Below, piece by piece: positions 8,084-16,345 of a stretch of DNA of 64,000 nucleotides (positions are counted from its first letter, which is position 1; the number at the start of each line of letters is the position of its first letter). The DNA comes from Allobosea sp. 67-29. Lineage in GTDB: Bacteria > Pseudomonadota > Alphaproteobacteria > Rhizobiales > Beijerinckiaceae. The position numbers were made by a program, and so were the translations under genes. The stretch is taken from the NCBI RefSeq assembly GCF_001898115.1, contig NZ_MKSQ01000026.1, positions 501,184 through 565,183 on the forward strand. Reading direction: 5' to 3'. Under the pieces are notes generated by a model. That model was not told the origin of the DNA. It did not search any database and saw only the letters and a program-made list of their open reading frames with translations.

Positions 8084-9736
8084 ATGCGCCACGACCCGAT
8101 TTCCGCCTCCCGTCCCGGCGCGGGCACGGACCAGGGCTGCGTCAGGGGGGCCGATCTCGTCGCCGCCCGTCTCGCCGCGGCGGGTGTGACCCATGCCTTC
8201 GGCATTCCCGGCGGCGAGGTGCTGGCGCTCGTCGATGCGCTGGAGCGCGCCGACATTCGCTTCCTGCTCGCCAAGCATGAGAATGCGGCCGGCTTCATGG
8301 CTGAGGGGCTGTGGCACGCGACCGGCGCGCAACCGGTATTGATTGCGACGCTCGGGCCGGGCGTTGCGAATGCGGTCAACGTCGTCGCCAACGCCCAGCA
8401 GGATCGCGTGCCGCTGCTCTTCATCACCGGTTGTGTCGATCAGGCGCTCGCCGAGAGCTACACGCACCAGGTCTTCGACCATCAGGCCGTGCTGCGCCCC
8501 CTGGTCAAGGCGAGCTTCCGCGCTGCGCCCGGCACCGAGGATCTCGTCGTCGCCAAGGCGATCGCGCTCGCGAGACGCGGCCGGCCCGGCCCGGTGCATA
8601 TCGACTTGCCGATCGCGGTGGCGGAGGCGCCGGCTCCGCACCGCGCGCCGGGGCGCCTGCCCCGGTCCGAAGCCGCCGTTCCCGCCGAGCTCGGCCCCGC
8701 GGCCGGACGCCTCGCCGCCGCGCGGCGGCCCCTCGTCATCGCCGGCCTCGACCTTGTCAACGAAGGCGCGGCACCTGCCCTCGAGCAATTCCTGGCCCGC
8801 ACCGGCGCGCCGTTGCTGACGACCTACAAGGCCAAGGGCTTGCTGCCGGAGGACGACCAGCGCGTCATCGGCGGCATCGGCCTCTCGCCGCGCGCCGACG
8901 CGATCGTCCGGCCGCTGCTGGAAGCAGCGGACCTGATCGTCCTCGCCGGTTACGATCCCATCGAGATGCGCCAGGGCTGGCGCCATCCCTGGCCGCAGGA
9001 CAAGCCGGTGATCGACATCGTCGCGGAGGCGATGCCGCACGGCATGCATGCCGCGACCCTGCTGCTGGAAGGCGATGTCGGGACGATCCTGGCGCGGTTG
9101 ACGGCGGCGCTGCCGGCTGCGCAGGCGGCCTGGCCAGCGGGCGAGCCCGCGGCCGTGCGATCCCGCTTTCGCGAGGCCTTCGCCGCGCCGCCCGGCTGGG
9201 GGCCGCACGCCGTCTTCGAGACCCTGCGCGCGGTGGCGCCCGCCGGCACGATCGCCACCGCCGACTCCGGCGCGCACCGCATCCTGCTCAGCCAGATGTG
9301 GCGCTGCGACGGGCCGCGGCGGCTGCTGCAATCGACCGGGCTCTGCACCATGGGTTGCGCCTTGCCGCTGGCGACCGGTGCCGCGCTTGGCGCGGACGCT
9401 CCAGTGCTCTGCTTCGTCGGCGATGCCGGGCTGGAGATGGTCCTCGGCGAATTGGCGACGCTGCGCGATCTCGAACTTCCGGTCGTCGTCGTCACGCTCG
9501 TCGACGAGAGCCTCGGGCTGATCGCGCTCAAGCAGCGGCAGATGGGTCTGCGGCGGGCCGGCGTCGATTTCGGCGGCACCGATTTCACGGCGGTGGCCCG
9601 AGCCATGGGCGGGCACGGCGTCACCATAGACGATCGCGAGACTTTGCAGTGCGAGGCCGCCGCCGCCTTCTCCCGCAAGGGCTTCACGCTTCTTGCCTGC
9701 CGGATCGACGCTGCGCATTACGAGGGAGCCTTCTGA
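8084..9736 (+). CDS. Thiamine diphosphate-dependent enzyme, acetolactate-synthase-like
   Basis: This 550-residue protein has the three-domain ThDP fold of the acetolactate synthase/benzoylformate decarboxylase superfamily. The N-terminal PYR domain carries the cofactor-activating Glu in LLAKHENAAGF. A central domain and a C-terminal PP domain follow. In the PP domain the ThDP motif is GDAGLEMVLGELATL, ending at LVDESLG; the usual GDG is GDA and the usual Asn-Asn pair is Val-Asp, so cofactor or metal handling may differ. The ATG at 8084 has CTGGAGAGA upstream. Substrate is unknown; no acetolactate-synthase small subunit is nearby. The stop overlaps the next gene (ATGA). Confidence 0.82.
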   Translation: MRHDPISASRPGAGTDQGCVRGADLVAARLAAAGVTHAFGIPGGEVLALVDALERADIRFLLAKHENAAGFMAEGLWHATGAQPVLIATLGPGVANAVNVVANAQQDRVPLLFITGCVDQALAESYTHQVFDHQAVLRPLVKASFRAAPGTEDLVVAKAIALARRGRPGPVHIDLPIAVAEAPAPHRAPGRLPRSEAAVPAELGPAAGRLAAARRPLVIAGLDLVNEGAAPALEQFLARTGAPLLTTYKAKGLLPEDDQRVIGGIGLSPRADAIVRPLLEAADLIVLAGYDPIEMRQGWRHPWPQDKPVIDIVAEAMPHGMHAATLLLEGDVGTILARLTAALPAAQAAWPAGEPAAVRSRFREAFAAPPGWGPHAVFETLRAVAPAGTIATADSGAHRILLSQMWRCDGPRRLLQSTGLCTMGCALPLATGAALGADAPVLCFVGDAGLEMVLGELATLRDLELPVVVVTLVDESLGLIALKQRQMGLRRAGVDFGGTDFTAVARAMGGHGVTIDDRETLQCEAAAAFSRKGFTLLACRIDAAHYEGAF

Positions 9737-10932
9737 TGGCGGCGGTGATCGACAAGGCGGGAAAGCGCCCGCGCGACGAGCGGCTCGACGTCTTTCGCGG
9801 CCTGACGATGCTGATCATCTTCGTCGCACACCTGCCCGACAACAGCTGGAACGCCTGGATCCCGGCGCGGTTCGGCTTCTCGTCCGGTGCGGAGCTCTTC
9901 GTCTTCTGCTCGGGCGTCGCCAGCGCCCTGGCCTTCGGCAGCGTCTTCGTGCGGCGCGGCCCGGTCCTGGGCACCGCGCGCATCGCCTATCGGATCTGGC
10001 AGGTCTACTGGGCCCAGATCGGCCTCGTGCTGGCCCTGATCGCCCTCGCCGCCGGCATCGACCGGATCTTCGACTTCGGTGTTCTGGCGAAGCAGTTCGG
10101 GCCGCTGATCGGCGATCCGGAGCGCGCCTTGCTCGGGCTCGCGACGCTGACCTGGCAGCCCGACTATCTCGACATCCTGCCGATGTATCTCGTCATCCTC
10201 GCCCTGGTCCCGGTGATGATGCTGCTGCGGCGCCTGCATGGCGGCCTGCCCTTCCTCCTTGCCGCACTGCTCTACGCGCTGGTCTGGACGCAGGGCCTGA
10301 ACCTGCCGGGCAATCCCTGGACCGGCGCCGGCTGGTTCCTCAACCCCTTCGCCTGGCAGCTCATCTTCTTCACCGGCTTCTTCATCGCGATGAAATGGCT
10401 GCCGGTGCCGCGGCTGGGCGCGCCCCGGCTGATGCTGGTGGCAACGCTCTTCCTTGCCCTGTCGGTGCCGCTCTCCTTCTGGGTCGTGCTCGATCATTGG
10501 CCGGCGGCACAGGCGCTGCACGACGCGATCCTGCCCGCCAGCGAGAAGAACGACCTGCACATCCTCAGGGTGCTCCATTTCCTGGCGCTGGCCTATGTCG
10601 TGCTCAGCCTGATCGAGCCCTGGCGCGGCAAGCTGGATCGCGGCATCGGCCATCTCCTCATCCTGATCGGGCGGCAGTCGCTGGCCTGCTTCCTTGCCAG
10701 CGTCGTGCTGGCGCGGCTGCTGGGCGTCGTGGCAGACGCGACCGGCCGGGGCGAAGCGACCATGGCGCTGCTCAATCTCGTCGGCTTCGCGCTGATCCTC
10801 GGCACGGCCGTGGTGGTTGGCTGGTTCAAAAGCGCGCCGTGGCTGGCGCCGGGGCGACCGCAGCCCGGCCCCGCACCGCAGGAACTATCCGCCGGACTGC
10901 CGCTCCGGACACGGGTCCGTGAAGCGAGTTGA
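9736..10932 (+). CDS. opgC: OpgC-like membrane acyltransferase domain protein
   Basis: The product is 398 residues with about ten hydrophobic helices. It opens with RDERLDVFRGLTMLIIFVAH, the characteristic start of the OpgC family. In several proteobacteria OpgC adds succinyl groups to osmoregulated periplasmic glucans. HLPDN, FSSGAELFVFCSGVAS and the late LIGRQSLACF segment also fit the family. The start overlaps the preceding ThDP-enzyme stop, so expression is coupled, an unusual pairing. No glucan synthase is in the window, so the acceptor is unknown. The C-terminal ~35 residues are Pro-rich. Confidence 0.8.
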   Translation: MAAVIDKAGKRPRDERLDVFRGLTMLIIFVAHLPDNSWNAWIPARFGFSSGAELFVFCSGVASALAFGSVFVRRGPVLGTARIAYRIWQVYWAQIGLVLALIALAAGIDRIFDFGVLAKQFGPLIGDPERALLGLATLTWQPDYLDILPMYLVILALVPVMMLLRRLHGGLPFLLAALLYALVWTQGLNLPGNPWTGAGWFLNPFAWQLIFFTGFFIAMKWLPVPRLGAPRLMLVATLFLALSVPLSFWVVLDHWPAAQALHDAILPASEKNDLHILRVLHFLALAYVVLSLIEPWRGKLDRGIGHLLILIGRQSLACFLASVVLARLLGVVADATGRGEATMALLNLVGFALILGTAVVVGWFKSAPWLAPGRPQPGPAPQELSAGLPLRTRVREAS

Positions 10933-11002
10933 ACGGCGTTTGATCGCCCGCCTGCGAACTCCCTCATGAGCGTTCGAAGCGAACGCTGCAAAGGAGCAGC
11001 CG

Positions 11003-12400
11003 ATGTCACAGCCTCTCTATCACGATCTGTCCGGCGACCGCCTCACCGTAGCGAACGACCCCGCGCGCTTGGCCTGGAACGATACGCTCGAGGCCATGAT
11101 GGCCCATGCCGCCGCGACGCCCGAGCATCTGGCCCGCACGCTCGCAGCCGATCCGGACTTCGCCCTCGCCCATGCGGCGAAGGGGCTGATGCTGCTGTCG
11201 CTCGCCCGTGCCGAGCTGGTCGGGGCCGCCCGCGAATGCCTCCTGCAGGCGCGAGCCTCCGCAGGGCTGCGGCCTGTCACCCGGCGCGAGGCGATGGTGA
11301 TCGAGGCTCTCTCGCTCTGGCTCGACGACGCGCCGCGCCGCGCCGCCGAAAGGCTGGAAGCCATCCTGCTTGCCCACCCGCACGACGTGCTCGCGCTCAA
11401 GCTCTCTCACGGTCTGCGCTTCATACTGGGCGACCAGCAGGAGATGCTCGCCACCTTGCAGCGCTTCGCGCCGGGCTTCGGCGAGCACCACCCCCTCGCC
11501 GGCTACGTCAACGGCTGCCACGCCTTTGCGCTGGAAGAGCGCGGCTTCTACGCCGAAGCCGAGCGCACCGGCCGGCGCGCCGTCGCCCTCAGCCCCCGCG
11601 ACGCCTGGGGGCGCCACGCCGTCGCGCATGTGCTGGAGATGACCGGCCGGGCCGGCGAGGGGATCGCCTGGCTCGGCGACGGGCGCGGCATCGCGCACGC
11701 CAACAATCTGCGGTTTCACATCTTCTGGCATCTTGCGCTGTTCAGGCTGGAACGCGGCGAGAATGCCGAGGTGCTGCGGCTCTATGACGAGGAGATCCGT
11801 GCGGAGCCGACTGACGACTACCGCGACATTGCCAATGGCGCCTCGCTGCTGGCCCGGCTCGACCATGCCGGCGTCGATGTCGGCGATCGCTGGGAGGAGC
11901 TCGCCGCCAAGGCTGAGGGCCGGGTCCACGACGGGCGCCTCGTCTTCGCCGATCTGCACTATGTCCTCTCGCTGCTCGGGGCCGGCCACCGCGGCGGAGC
12001 CGAGGCCATCGCCGCGGATCTCATGCACGATGCCCGCTCCCATGCGAGCCGCGAGCGTGCCGCGGCGGCCCGCAGCGGCGCGTTTGCGGCCCGTGGCCTG
12101 ATCGCGTTCAGCGAGGGCGATCATCCCGAGGCTGCGCGCCTCCTCGGCATGGCCCGCGACGGCCTGCTGGCCATCGGCGGCAGCCACGCCCAGCGCGACA
12201 TCTTCGAGCAGATCCATATCGAAAGCCTGATCCGCGCGGGCAGCCACGATCTCGCTGGCCGCCTCCTGGAACAGCGCCTTGCCCGCCGCGGCGGCGCCAA
12301 CCGCTTCGCCGTCCGCCGCCTCGCCCAGCTGCGCCACCATGCCCCGGGACGTCTCGCCGCTCTCGCCGTCGCGGCGACCCCTCTCGCCATCGCACACTGA
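11003..12400 (+). CDS. Tetratricopeptide-repeat protein (TTC38-like)
   Basis: The product is 465 residues of helical repeats with no signal peptide or membrane segment. It starts MSQPLYHDLSGDRLTVAND and then contains degenerate TPR units, for example FALAHAAKGLMLLSLARAEL and GRRAVALSPRDAWGRHAVAH. The overall pattern, including the THVLEM-like AVAHVLEMTGR and the FHIFWHLALFRLERG segment, resembles the TTC38 group of proteins, whose bacterial function is unknown. The start has GGAG seven bases upstream. The next gene begins 21 bases later, so it likely heads a small operon with the membrane protein and the YHS protein. Confidence 0.72.
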   Translation: MSQPLYHDLSGDRLTVANDPARLAWNDTLEAMMAHAAATPEHLARTLAADPDFALAHAAKGLMLLSLARAELVGAARECLLQARASAGLRPVTRREAMVIEALSLWLDDAPRRAAERLEAILLAHPHDVLALKLSHGLRFILGDQQEMLATLQRFAPGFGEHHPLAGYVNGCHAFALEERGFYAEAERTGRRAVALSPRDAWGRHAVAHVLEMTGRAGEGIAWLGDGRGIAHANNLRFHIFWHLALFRLERGENAEVLRLYDEEIRAEPTDDYRDIANGASLLARLDHAGVDVGDRWEELAAKAEGRVHDGRLVFADLHYVLSLLGAGHRGGAEAIAADLMHDARSHASRERAAAARSGAFAARGLIAFSEGDHPEAARLLGMARDGLLAIGGSHAQRDIFEQIHIESLIRAGSHDLAGRLLEQRLARRGGANRFAVRRLAQLRHHAPGRLAALAVAATPLAIAH

Positions 12401-12421
12401 CCTTGCAGAAAGGACCGCGCC

Positions 12422-12907
12422 ATGACCACCGCCGCCATGCCTCGCAGCCTCGCTCTTCCCTCCAGCCGGACCGTGATCAACCTCGCGCTCGGGGGGTTCG
12501 CCGGCCTCGGCTTCTGGGAGCTCTTCTCCGCCGTGCCGACGGCCTGGGTTGCGGGCTTCCCGCTGGAGCCGCCAGAGCTGGTGAAGGCGCTGTTCTACCA
12601 CCAGCTCGGCCTCCAGCTCTCGACACCGGTCGCAAAGCTGCTGCACTTCGTCACCGGTTTCCTATTCTACCCGATGGCGTACTGGGTCCTGACCCGCTGG
12701 GTGAAGAGCTTCGGCATGCCGGCCGATGGCTGGATCTGGGGCGTGATCACCTATTTCATCGCGCTTGGCTTCTTCGCCCCTCTCGGCGGGCAGCATTTCC
12801 TGCTGAACGACGTGCCGCTGCTGTCCCTCATGAGCCTGATCGGCCATGCCATCTATGGCTGGCTCGCGGCCTATGTCTTCGAGGCGCTGGAGGCGCGCTC
12901 GGCATGA
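12422..12907 (+). CDS. Hypothetical four-helix membrane protein
   Basis: The product is 161 residues with roughly four transmembrane segments at about 20-45, 70-90, 100-125 and 130-155. I do not recognise a named family. GGQHFLLND and ALFYHQLGLQLSTPVAKLLH hold several His residues in or next to the membrane, so a cofactor or metal role is possible but unproven. An AGAAAGGA ribosome-binding site precedes the ATG. The stop overlaps the ATG of the YHS-domain gene by four bases, which ties the two together functionally. Confidence 0.7.
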   Translation: MTTAAMPRSLALPSSRTVINLALGGFAGLGFWELFSAVPTAWVAGFPLEPPELVKALFYHQLGLQLSTPVAKLLHFVTGFLFYPMAYWVLTRWVKSFGMPADGWIWGVITYFIALGFFAPLGGQHFLLNDVPLLSLMSLIGHAIYGWLAAYVFEALEARSA

Positions 12908-13395
12908 ACGTGCTCGCCCGCAGAAACCGTAAAGGCCTGGACCGGCGCGGCCTGCTTCTGTTCGCCCTGGCGGTCATCCCCGCCACGGCAGCCGGGGCGG
13001 CGACGACGCATCGCGTCAACACGCTGGGCTCGCCGGACGGCGTCGCGATCGGCGGCTACGATCCGGTCGCCTATTTCCGCGACGGCGGCCCCCGCCTCGG
13101 CAAGCCGGAGTTTTCGTTGCGCCATGGCGGCGCCACCTGGCACTTCGCCAGTGCCGAGCACAAGGCGCTGTTCGCGGCCGATCCGGAGCGCTACCTGCCG
13201 GCCTATGGCGGCTTCTGCGCCTACGGCACCTCGCGTGGATACCTGGTCAAGATCGAGCCGGAAGCCTGGTCGATCGTCGACGGGAAGCTCTATCTCAACT
13301 ACGATCTCGGCGTCCGCACGACCTGGCTTCGCGACCGCGCGAAATATATCGGCCGGGCCGACCGGAACTGGCCGCGCCTGAGCACCATGCCCTGA
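12904..13395 (+). CDS. Secreted YHS domain-containing protein
   Basis: The product is 163 residues with an arginine-containing N-terminus and a hydrophobic signal segment (GLLLFALAVIPATAAGAA) that predicts export. The YHS domain spans about residues 45-120: VAIGGYDPVAYF, the FSLRHGGATWHFAS strand-turn and the YLPAYGGFCAYGTSRG segment with its single conserved Cys. YHS domains are small metal-linked domains found in copper- and redox-related proteins, and in this stand-alone secreted form the role is undefined. It is co-translated with the preceding membrane protein and convergent with the following oxidase operon. Confidence 0.85.
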   Translation: MNVLARRNRKGLDRRGLLLFALAVIPATAAGAATTHRVNTLGSPDGVAIGGYDPVAYFRDGGPRLGKPEFSLRHGGATWHFASAEHKALFAADPERYLPAYGGFCAYGTSRGYLVKIEPEAWSIVDGKLYLNYDLGVRTTWLRDRAKYIGRADRNWPRLSTMP

Positions 13396-13411
13396 TGCGG
13401 GGTGGAAGCCC

Positions 13412-14566
13412 TCAGTCGAATTCCTTGCGGAACTTCTCGCTCACTTGAGTCGCCGAACGGAAGCGGCCGATCCCGAACGGCGCCAGCGGCGTCTGCGTCC
13501 CGCCATCGAGAATCATCTCGCTGAGGCAGGCTCCGACACCCGGTCCAATCTGGAAGCCATGGCCGCAGAAGCCGAAGGCGTGGAACAGCCCCGCCGTGGT
13601 CTGGCTCGGCCCGATCACCGGAATCATGTCGGGAAGATAGGCCTCGATCCCCGACCAGACCCGGATGACATGGCACTGCGCCAGCACCGGCGCGACGCGC
13701 GCCAGCGCCCTCATCGCGGCCAACGTCTTCGCCGGAGGTACCGGTGCGCGGTTCGCCTGCGGATCGGCGGCCGTGCGGGGATAGCCGGCGAGGATGACAT
13801 TGCCGCGCGGGATCTGGCGGAAGATGACCGAACCGTCGATCGCCTGGATGGACGGCGCGATCAGATAAGGAAACGGCTCGGTCACGAACTGCGGCGGGCC
13901 GGCCGGAAACAGCGGCGCCGTTTCGCCGAAGCGTTCCGCGATCTCGAGCGCCCAGGCGCCGGCGCTGTTGACCAGCGCGCCACAGCTCAGGGTTTCCCCG
14001 TTGGCGAGGGCCAGCGTGAAGCCGTCGCCCGAGCGGCCGATATCGACGACGCGCGTGTTCTCGCGCACGCTGGCCCCATGCCGCGCCGCGGCTCGCATGA
14101 CGGCCGGCGTCGCGAGCCGCGGATTGGCGGTGGCGTCCCGGGCCGAGAAGGTCGCGGCGACCGCCTGCTGGCCGAGCCAGGGCCAGCGCCGCCTGAGATC
14201 CGCCGGCTCGAGGCGCTCGATCGCCAGACCGTACGACTCGGAGACCTCGGCATAGCTCTCCAGCCTGGCATGCTCCTCCGCGTCATAGGCGAGGTAGAGA
14301 TGCCCGCTCTGCTCGAATTCGCAATCCTCCCCGGTCAGGGCCTCGAACTCCTCCCAGAGCGCCTGGGAGCGCAGCGACAGCGGATACTGCCCGGGAAAGC
14401 GGCCTTGCAGCCGGAGATTGCCGAAGTTGACGCCGCTCGATTGCGCACCGACGACGCCCTTCTCGAGCACGGTGACGCGCTGGCCCCGCCGCGCCAGGAA
14501 AAACGCCGTCCAGGCGCCGACGAGCCCGCCGCCGACGATGGCGACATCGGTGGTTCGTCCGGTCAT
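13412..14566 (-). CDS. FAD-dependent oxidoreductase, beta (HcnC/OoxB-like) subunit
   Basis: The product is 384 residues of the DAO/glycine-oxidase fold. The dinucleotide motif is GGGLVG at residues 12-17 within DVAIVGGGLVGAWTAFFLAR, and the C-terminal flavin-contact segment is FGFCGHGFQIGPGVG. The start at 14566 gives the normal N-terminus and overlaps the upstream stop by four bases; the longer frame beyond it is a shadow. With the two upstream genes it forms the catalytic subunit of a heterotrimeric flavin/iron-sulfur dehydrogenase like opine oxidases, D-hydroxyproline dehydrogenase or HcnABC. The substrate is probably a secondary or imino amino acid, but this is inference. Confidence 0.85.
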   Translation of the reverse strand: MTGRTTDVAIVGGGLVGAWTAFFLARRGQRVTVLEKGVVGAQSSGVNFGNLRLQGRFPGQYPLSLRSQALWEEFEALTGEDCEFEQSGHLYLAYDAEEHARLESYAEVSESYGLAIERLEPADLRRRWPWLGQQAVAATFSARDATANPRLATPAVMRAAARHGASVRENTRVVDIGRSGDGFTLALANGETLSCGALVNSAGAWALEIAERFGETAPLFPAGPPQFVTEPFPYLIAPSIQAIDGSVIFRQIPRGNVILAGYPRTAADPQANRAPVPPAKTLAAMRALARVAPVLAQCHVIRVWSGIEAYLPDMIPVIGPSQTTAGLFHAFGFCGHGFQIGPGVGACLSEMILDGGTQTPLAPFGIGRFRSATQVSEKFRKEFD

Positions 14567-15927
14567 GACCCGTCCATGGCCGCGGCGAGCGCGATCGGCT
14601 TGACTGGTGCCTGGCCGCGCAGGCGCCCTGCGGCAAGGCCATCGCCGCCGCATTCGGCCGCGACGAGTTCCTGCAGCGCCGGTCCGCAGACGCGGCCCTG
14701 GCAACGCCCCATCCCGCAACGCGTAATGGCCTTGACCCGGTTGACCTCGGCCGGGCCGAGGTCACGAGCCATGCTGGCGCGCACCGCTCCGACGGTCACG
14801 TTCTCGCAGCGGCACAGCGTCACCGCATCGTCGAGGGCCGCGATCTGGGCTCGTGGCCAGGCGAAAGCGCGGGCAAGGCCTCGCTGGAAATCGCGCAGGC
14901 GCTGCACGCGCCGCGCCAGGCGCCGCGTGACGGCGATCTCTGCGGGCCGGCCTAGATCGGACAGGATCGCATGGGCGGCGAGGGCCCCGCTCGCCTCCGC
15001 TGCGTCGGCTCCGCCGATACGAACCCCGTCTCCCGCGAGATACAGGCCCGGCCGTGCCCGGCCCATGCCGTCGATCTTCGGCAGGAAGAGCCTGAAATCG
15101 GCATCATAGACGAATGTCGCCCCGGCCAGGTCGGCGAGCTGGGTTTCCGGCTTCAGCCCGTAGCCCAGCGCGACGGCATCGCAGGCGAAGCGGCGTTCGC
15201 GGCCCCGGGCGTCGTGCAGCAGGAGCGCCTCGACCCGCTCGCTGCCCTCGATCGCCACGGGCACCGCGCCATGCAGCATCTTGGTTCCGGCGCGCAGCGA
15301 GGCAGCCATATACCAGAGCCCTCGGGCCAGCGTCCGCGGCGCATGCAGCAGCGCCGGCAGCGCCGCCGCCTTGGCGCGAAGCGCAGTCGTGTCGGCGATG
15401 ACGGCGATCTCGGCGCCCATCTCGCGATACTGCTTGGCGGCCAGCGCCAGCAGCGGCGACGAACCGAGGAAGGCGACGCGGCTCCCGATCAGGCAGCCCT
15501 GATCCTTCAGGGCCACCTGCGCGCCGCCGAGCGTGAACACACCCGGCAAGGTCCAGCCCGGCAACGGGGCGATGCGGTCCATCGCGCCGCTGGCGATCAG
15601 CAGCCTGTCGAAGCAGAGCGTCTCCGCACGCCCGTCGCGCAGCAGATGCAGCGTGTCGCCGTCGATCGCCCAGACGAGCGTGCCCGGCCGGTAGTCGATG
15701 CGCGGCAGAAGGGCCTCGAAGCGCCGATGCAGCGCGGCATATTTCCTCGCCTCCGACCCCATGAGGCGGGCCATGTCCAGCGCCAGGCTCTCCGCCGGCC
15801 GGCGATAGCCCTGGCCGCCGGCCCTGGCGCCTTCGTCGATGAGGATGGGTCTCAGGCCTGCGGCGCAGAGGACCTCCGCCGCGGCAATCCCGGCCGGGCC
15901 GGCGCCGACGATGACGGGATCAGCCAC
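14563..15927 (-). CDS. FAD/NAD(P)-binding oxidoreductase with BFD-type [2Fe-2S] domain (HcnB/OoxA-like)
   Basis: The product is 454 residues. An N-terminal nucleotide-binding domain begins VIVGAGPAGIAAAEVL, and a second dinucleotide site lies near VAFLGSSPLLALAAKQY (151-167). The C-terminal BFD-like iron-sulfur domain carries cysteines at about 372, 374, 404 and 409 (LCRCEN and RCGMGRCQGRVCG). This is the architecture of the alpha subunit of octopine/nopaline oxidases and of HcnB. It overlaps both neighbours (4 and 8 bases) in one operon. Electrons likely pass from the catalytic flavin subunit through this subunit to the respiratory chain. Confidence 0.87.
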   Translation of the reverse strand: MADPVIVGAGPAGIAAAEVLCAAGLRPILIDEGARAGGQGYRRPAESLALDMARLMGSEARKYAALHRRFEALLPRIDYRPGTLVWAIDGDTLHLLRDGRAETLCFDRLLIASGAMDRIAPLPGWTLPGVFTLGGAQVALKDQGCLIGSRVAFLGSSPLLALAAKQYREMGAEIAVIADTTALRAKAAALPALLHAPRTLARGLWYMAASLRAGTKMLHGAVPVAIEGSERVEALLLHDARGRERRFACDAVALGYGLKPETQLADLAGATFVYDADFRLFLPKIDGMGRARPGLYLAGDGVRIGGADAAEASGALAAHAILSDLGRPAEIAVTRRLARRVQRLRDFQRGLARAFAWPRAQIAALDDAVTLCRCENVTVGAVRASMARDLGPAEVNRVKAITRCGMGRCQGRVCGPALQELVAAECGGDGLAAGRLRGQAPVKPIALAAAMDGS

Positions 15928-16252
15928 GGCCGCTCTCTTCGGCCGGACGATCGAACGATGCTTGCGGCATGGCGAACAGCTCCATGCCCTCGGCGACGGG
16001 GGTCGTGCAGGCCCTGATCCGGCCGCCGGCGGAGCTCCAGACCCAGCAGTCCTGGCAAGCGCCCATCAGGCAGAAGCCCGCGCGCGGCTCGGCGCCGAAC
16101 TCCAGGCGGCGAAGCAGCGTGCCGTGCTGCAGCAAGGCGGCCAGGACGCTGTCCCCGGCTGTCGCAGCGATGGAGACTCCATCGAAACGGAGCGTCACCG
16201 CAGGTCCGGTCCTGGCGGCGACGCGGCGGAACTGAGCTGTCGGGGGCCCCAT
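15920..16252 (-). CDS. Small (2Fe-2S)-binding subunit (HcnA-like)
   Basis: The product is 110 residues with a plant-ferredoxin-type fold. Cysteines C61, C66 and C69 (GFCLMGACQDCWV) and C82 (IRACTT) match the Cx4Cx2C...C ligand spacing of the Fer2_4 domain. It is the smallest subunit of the three-gene dehydrogenase and the first gene in the operon, overlapping the next by eight bases. An AT-rich inverted repeat lies twelve bases before its start. Size and gene order match HcnA and the gamma subunits of D-hydroxyproline and opine dehydrogenases. Confidence 0.86.
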   Translation of the reverse strand: MGPPTAQFRRVAARTGPAVTLRFDGVSIAATAGDSVLAALLQHGTLLRRLEFGAEPRAGFCLMGACQDCWVWSSAGGRIRACTTPVAEGMELFAMPQASFDRPAEESGRG

Positions 16253-16263
16253 GAGCGATCCTG

Positions 16264-16290
16264 AATAGTTATTTCTATACGATAACTATT
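16264..16290. promoter_or_regulatory. Inverted repeat upstream of the dehydrogenase operon
   Basis: AATAGTTAT (16264-16272) and ATAACTATT (16282-16290) are perfect 9-base inverted arms with a 9-base spacer. They end close to the ATG at 16252 in an AT-rich pocket of otherwise GC-rich DNA; a further half-site-like GATAACT follows at about 16301. The placement suits a repressor operator overlapping the promoter or leader. The IclR-type gene just upstream is the obvious candidate, but no binding evidence exists. Confidence 0.5.
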
Positions 16291-16345
16291 CGCGAATATT
16301 GATAACTCTCCAAAAGCCTTGTCAAGCGGCCGCGGCGCGGACGGT

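Noticed and set aside
8000-9718. A 572-codon open frame opposite the ThDP enzyme
   Set aside because: It is a shadow with no recognisable motif; the plus strand holds ThDP-enzyme motifs and a ribosome-binding site.
13412-16252. Hydrogen cyanide synthase HcnABC
   Set aside because: Architecture fits, but the same layout is shared by opine oxidases and D-hydroxyproline dehydrogenase; nothing in the context supports cyanide production, so only the general class is reported.
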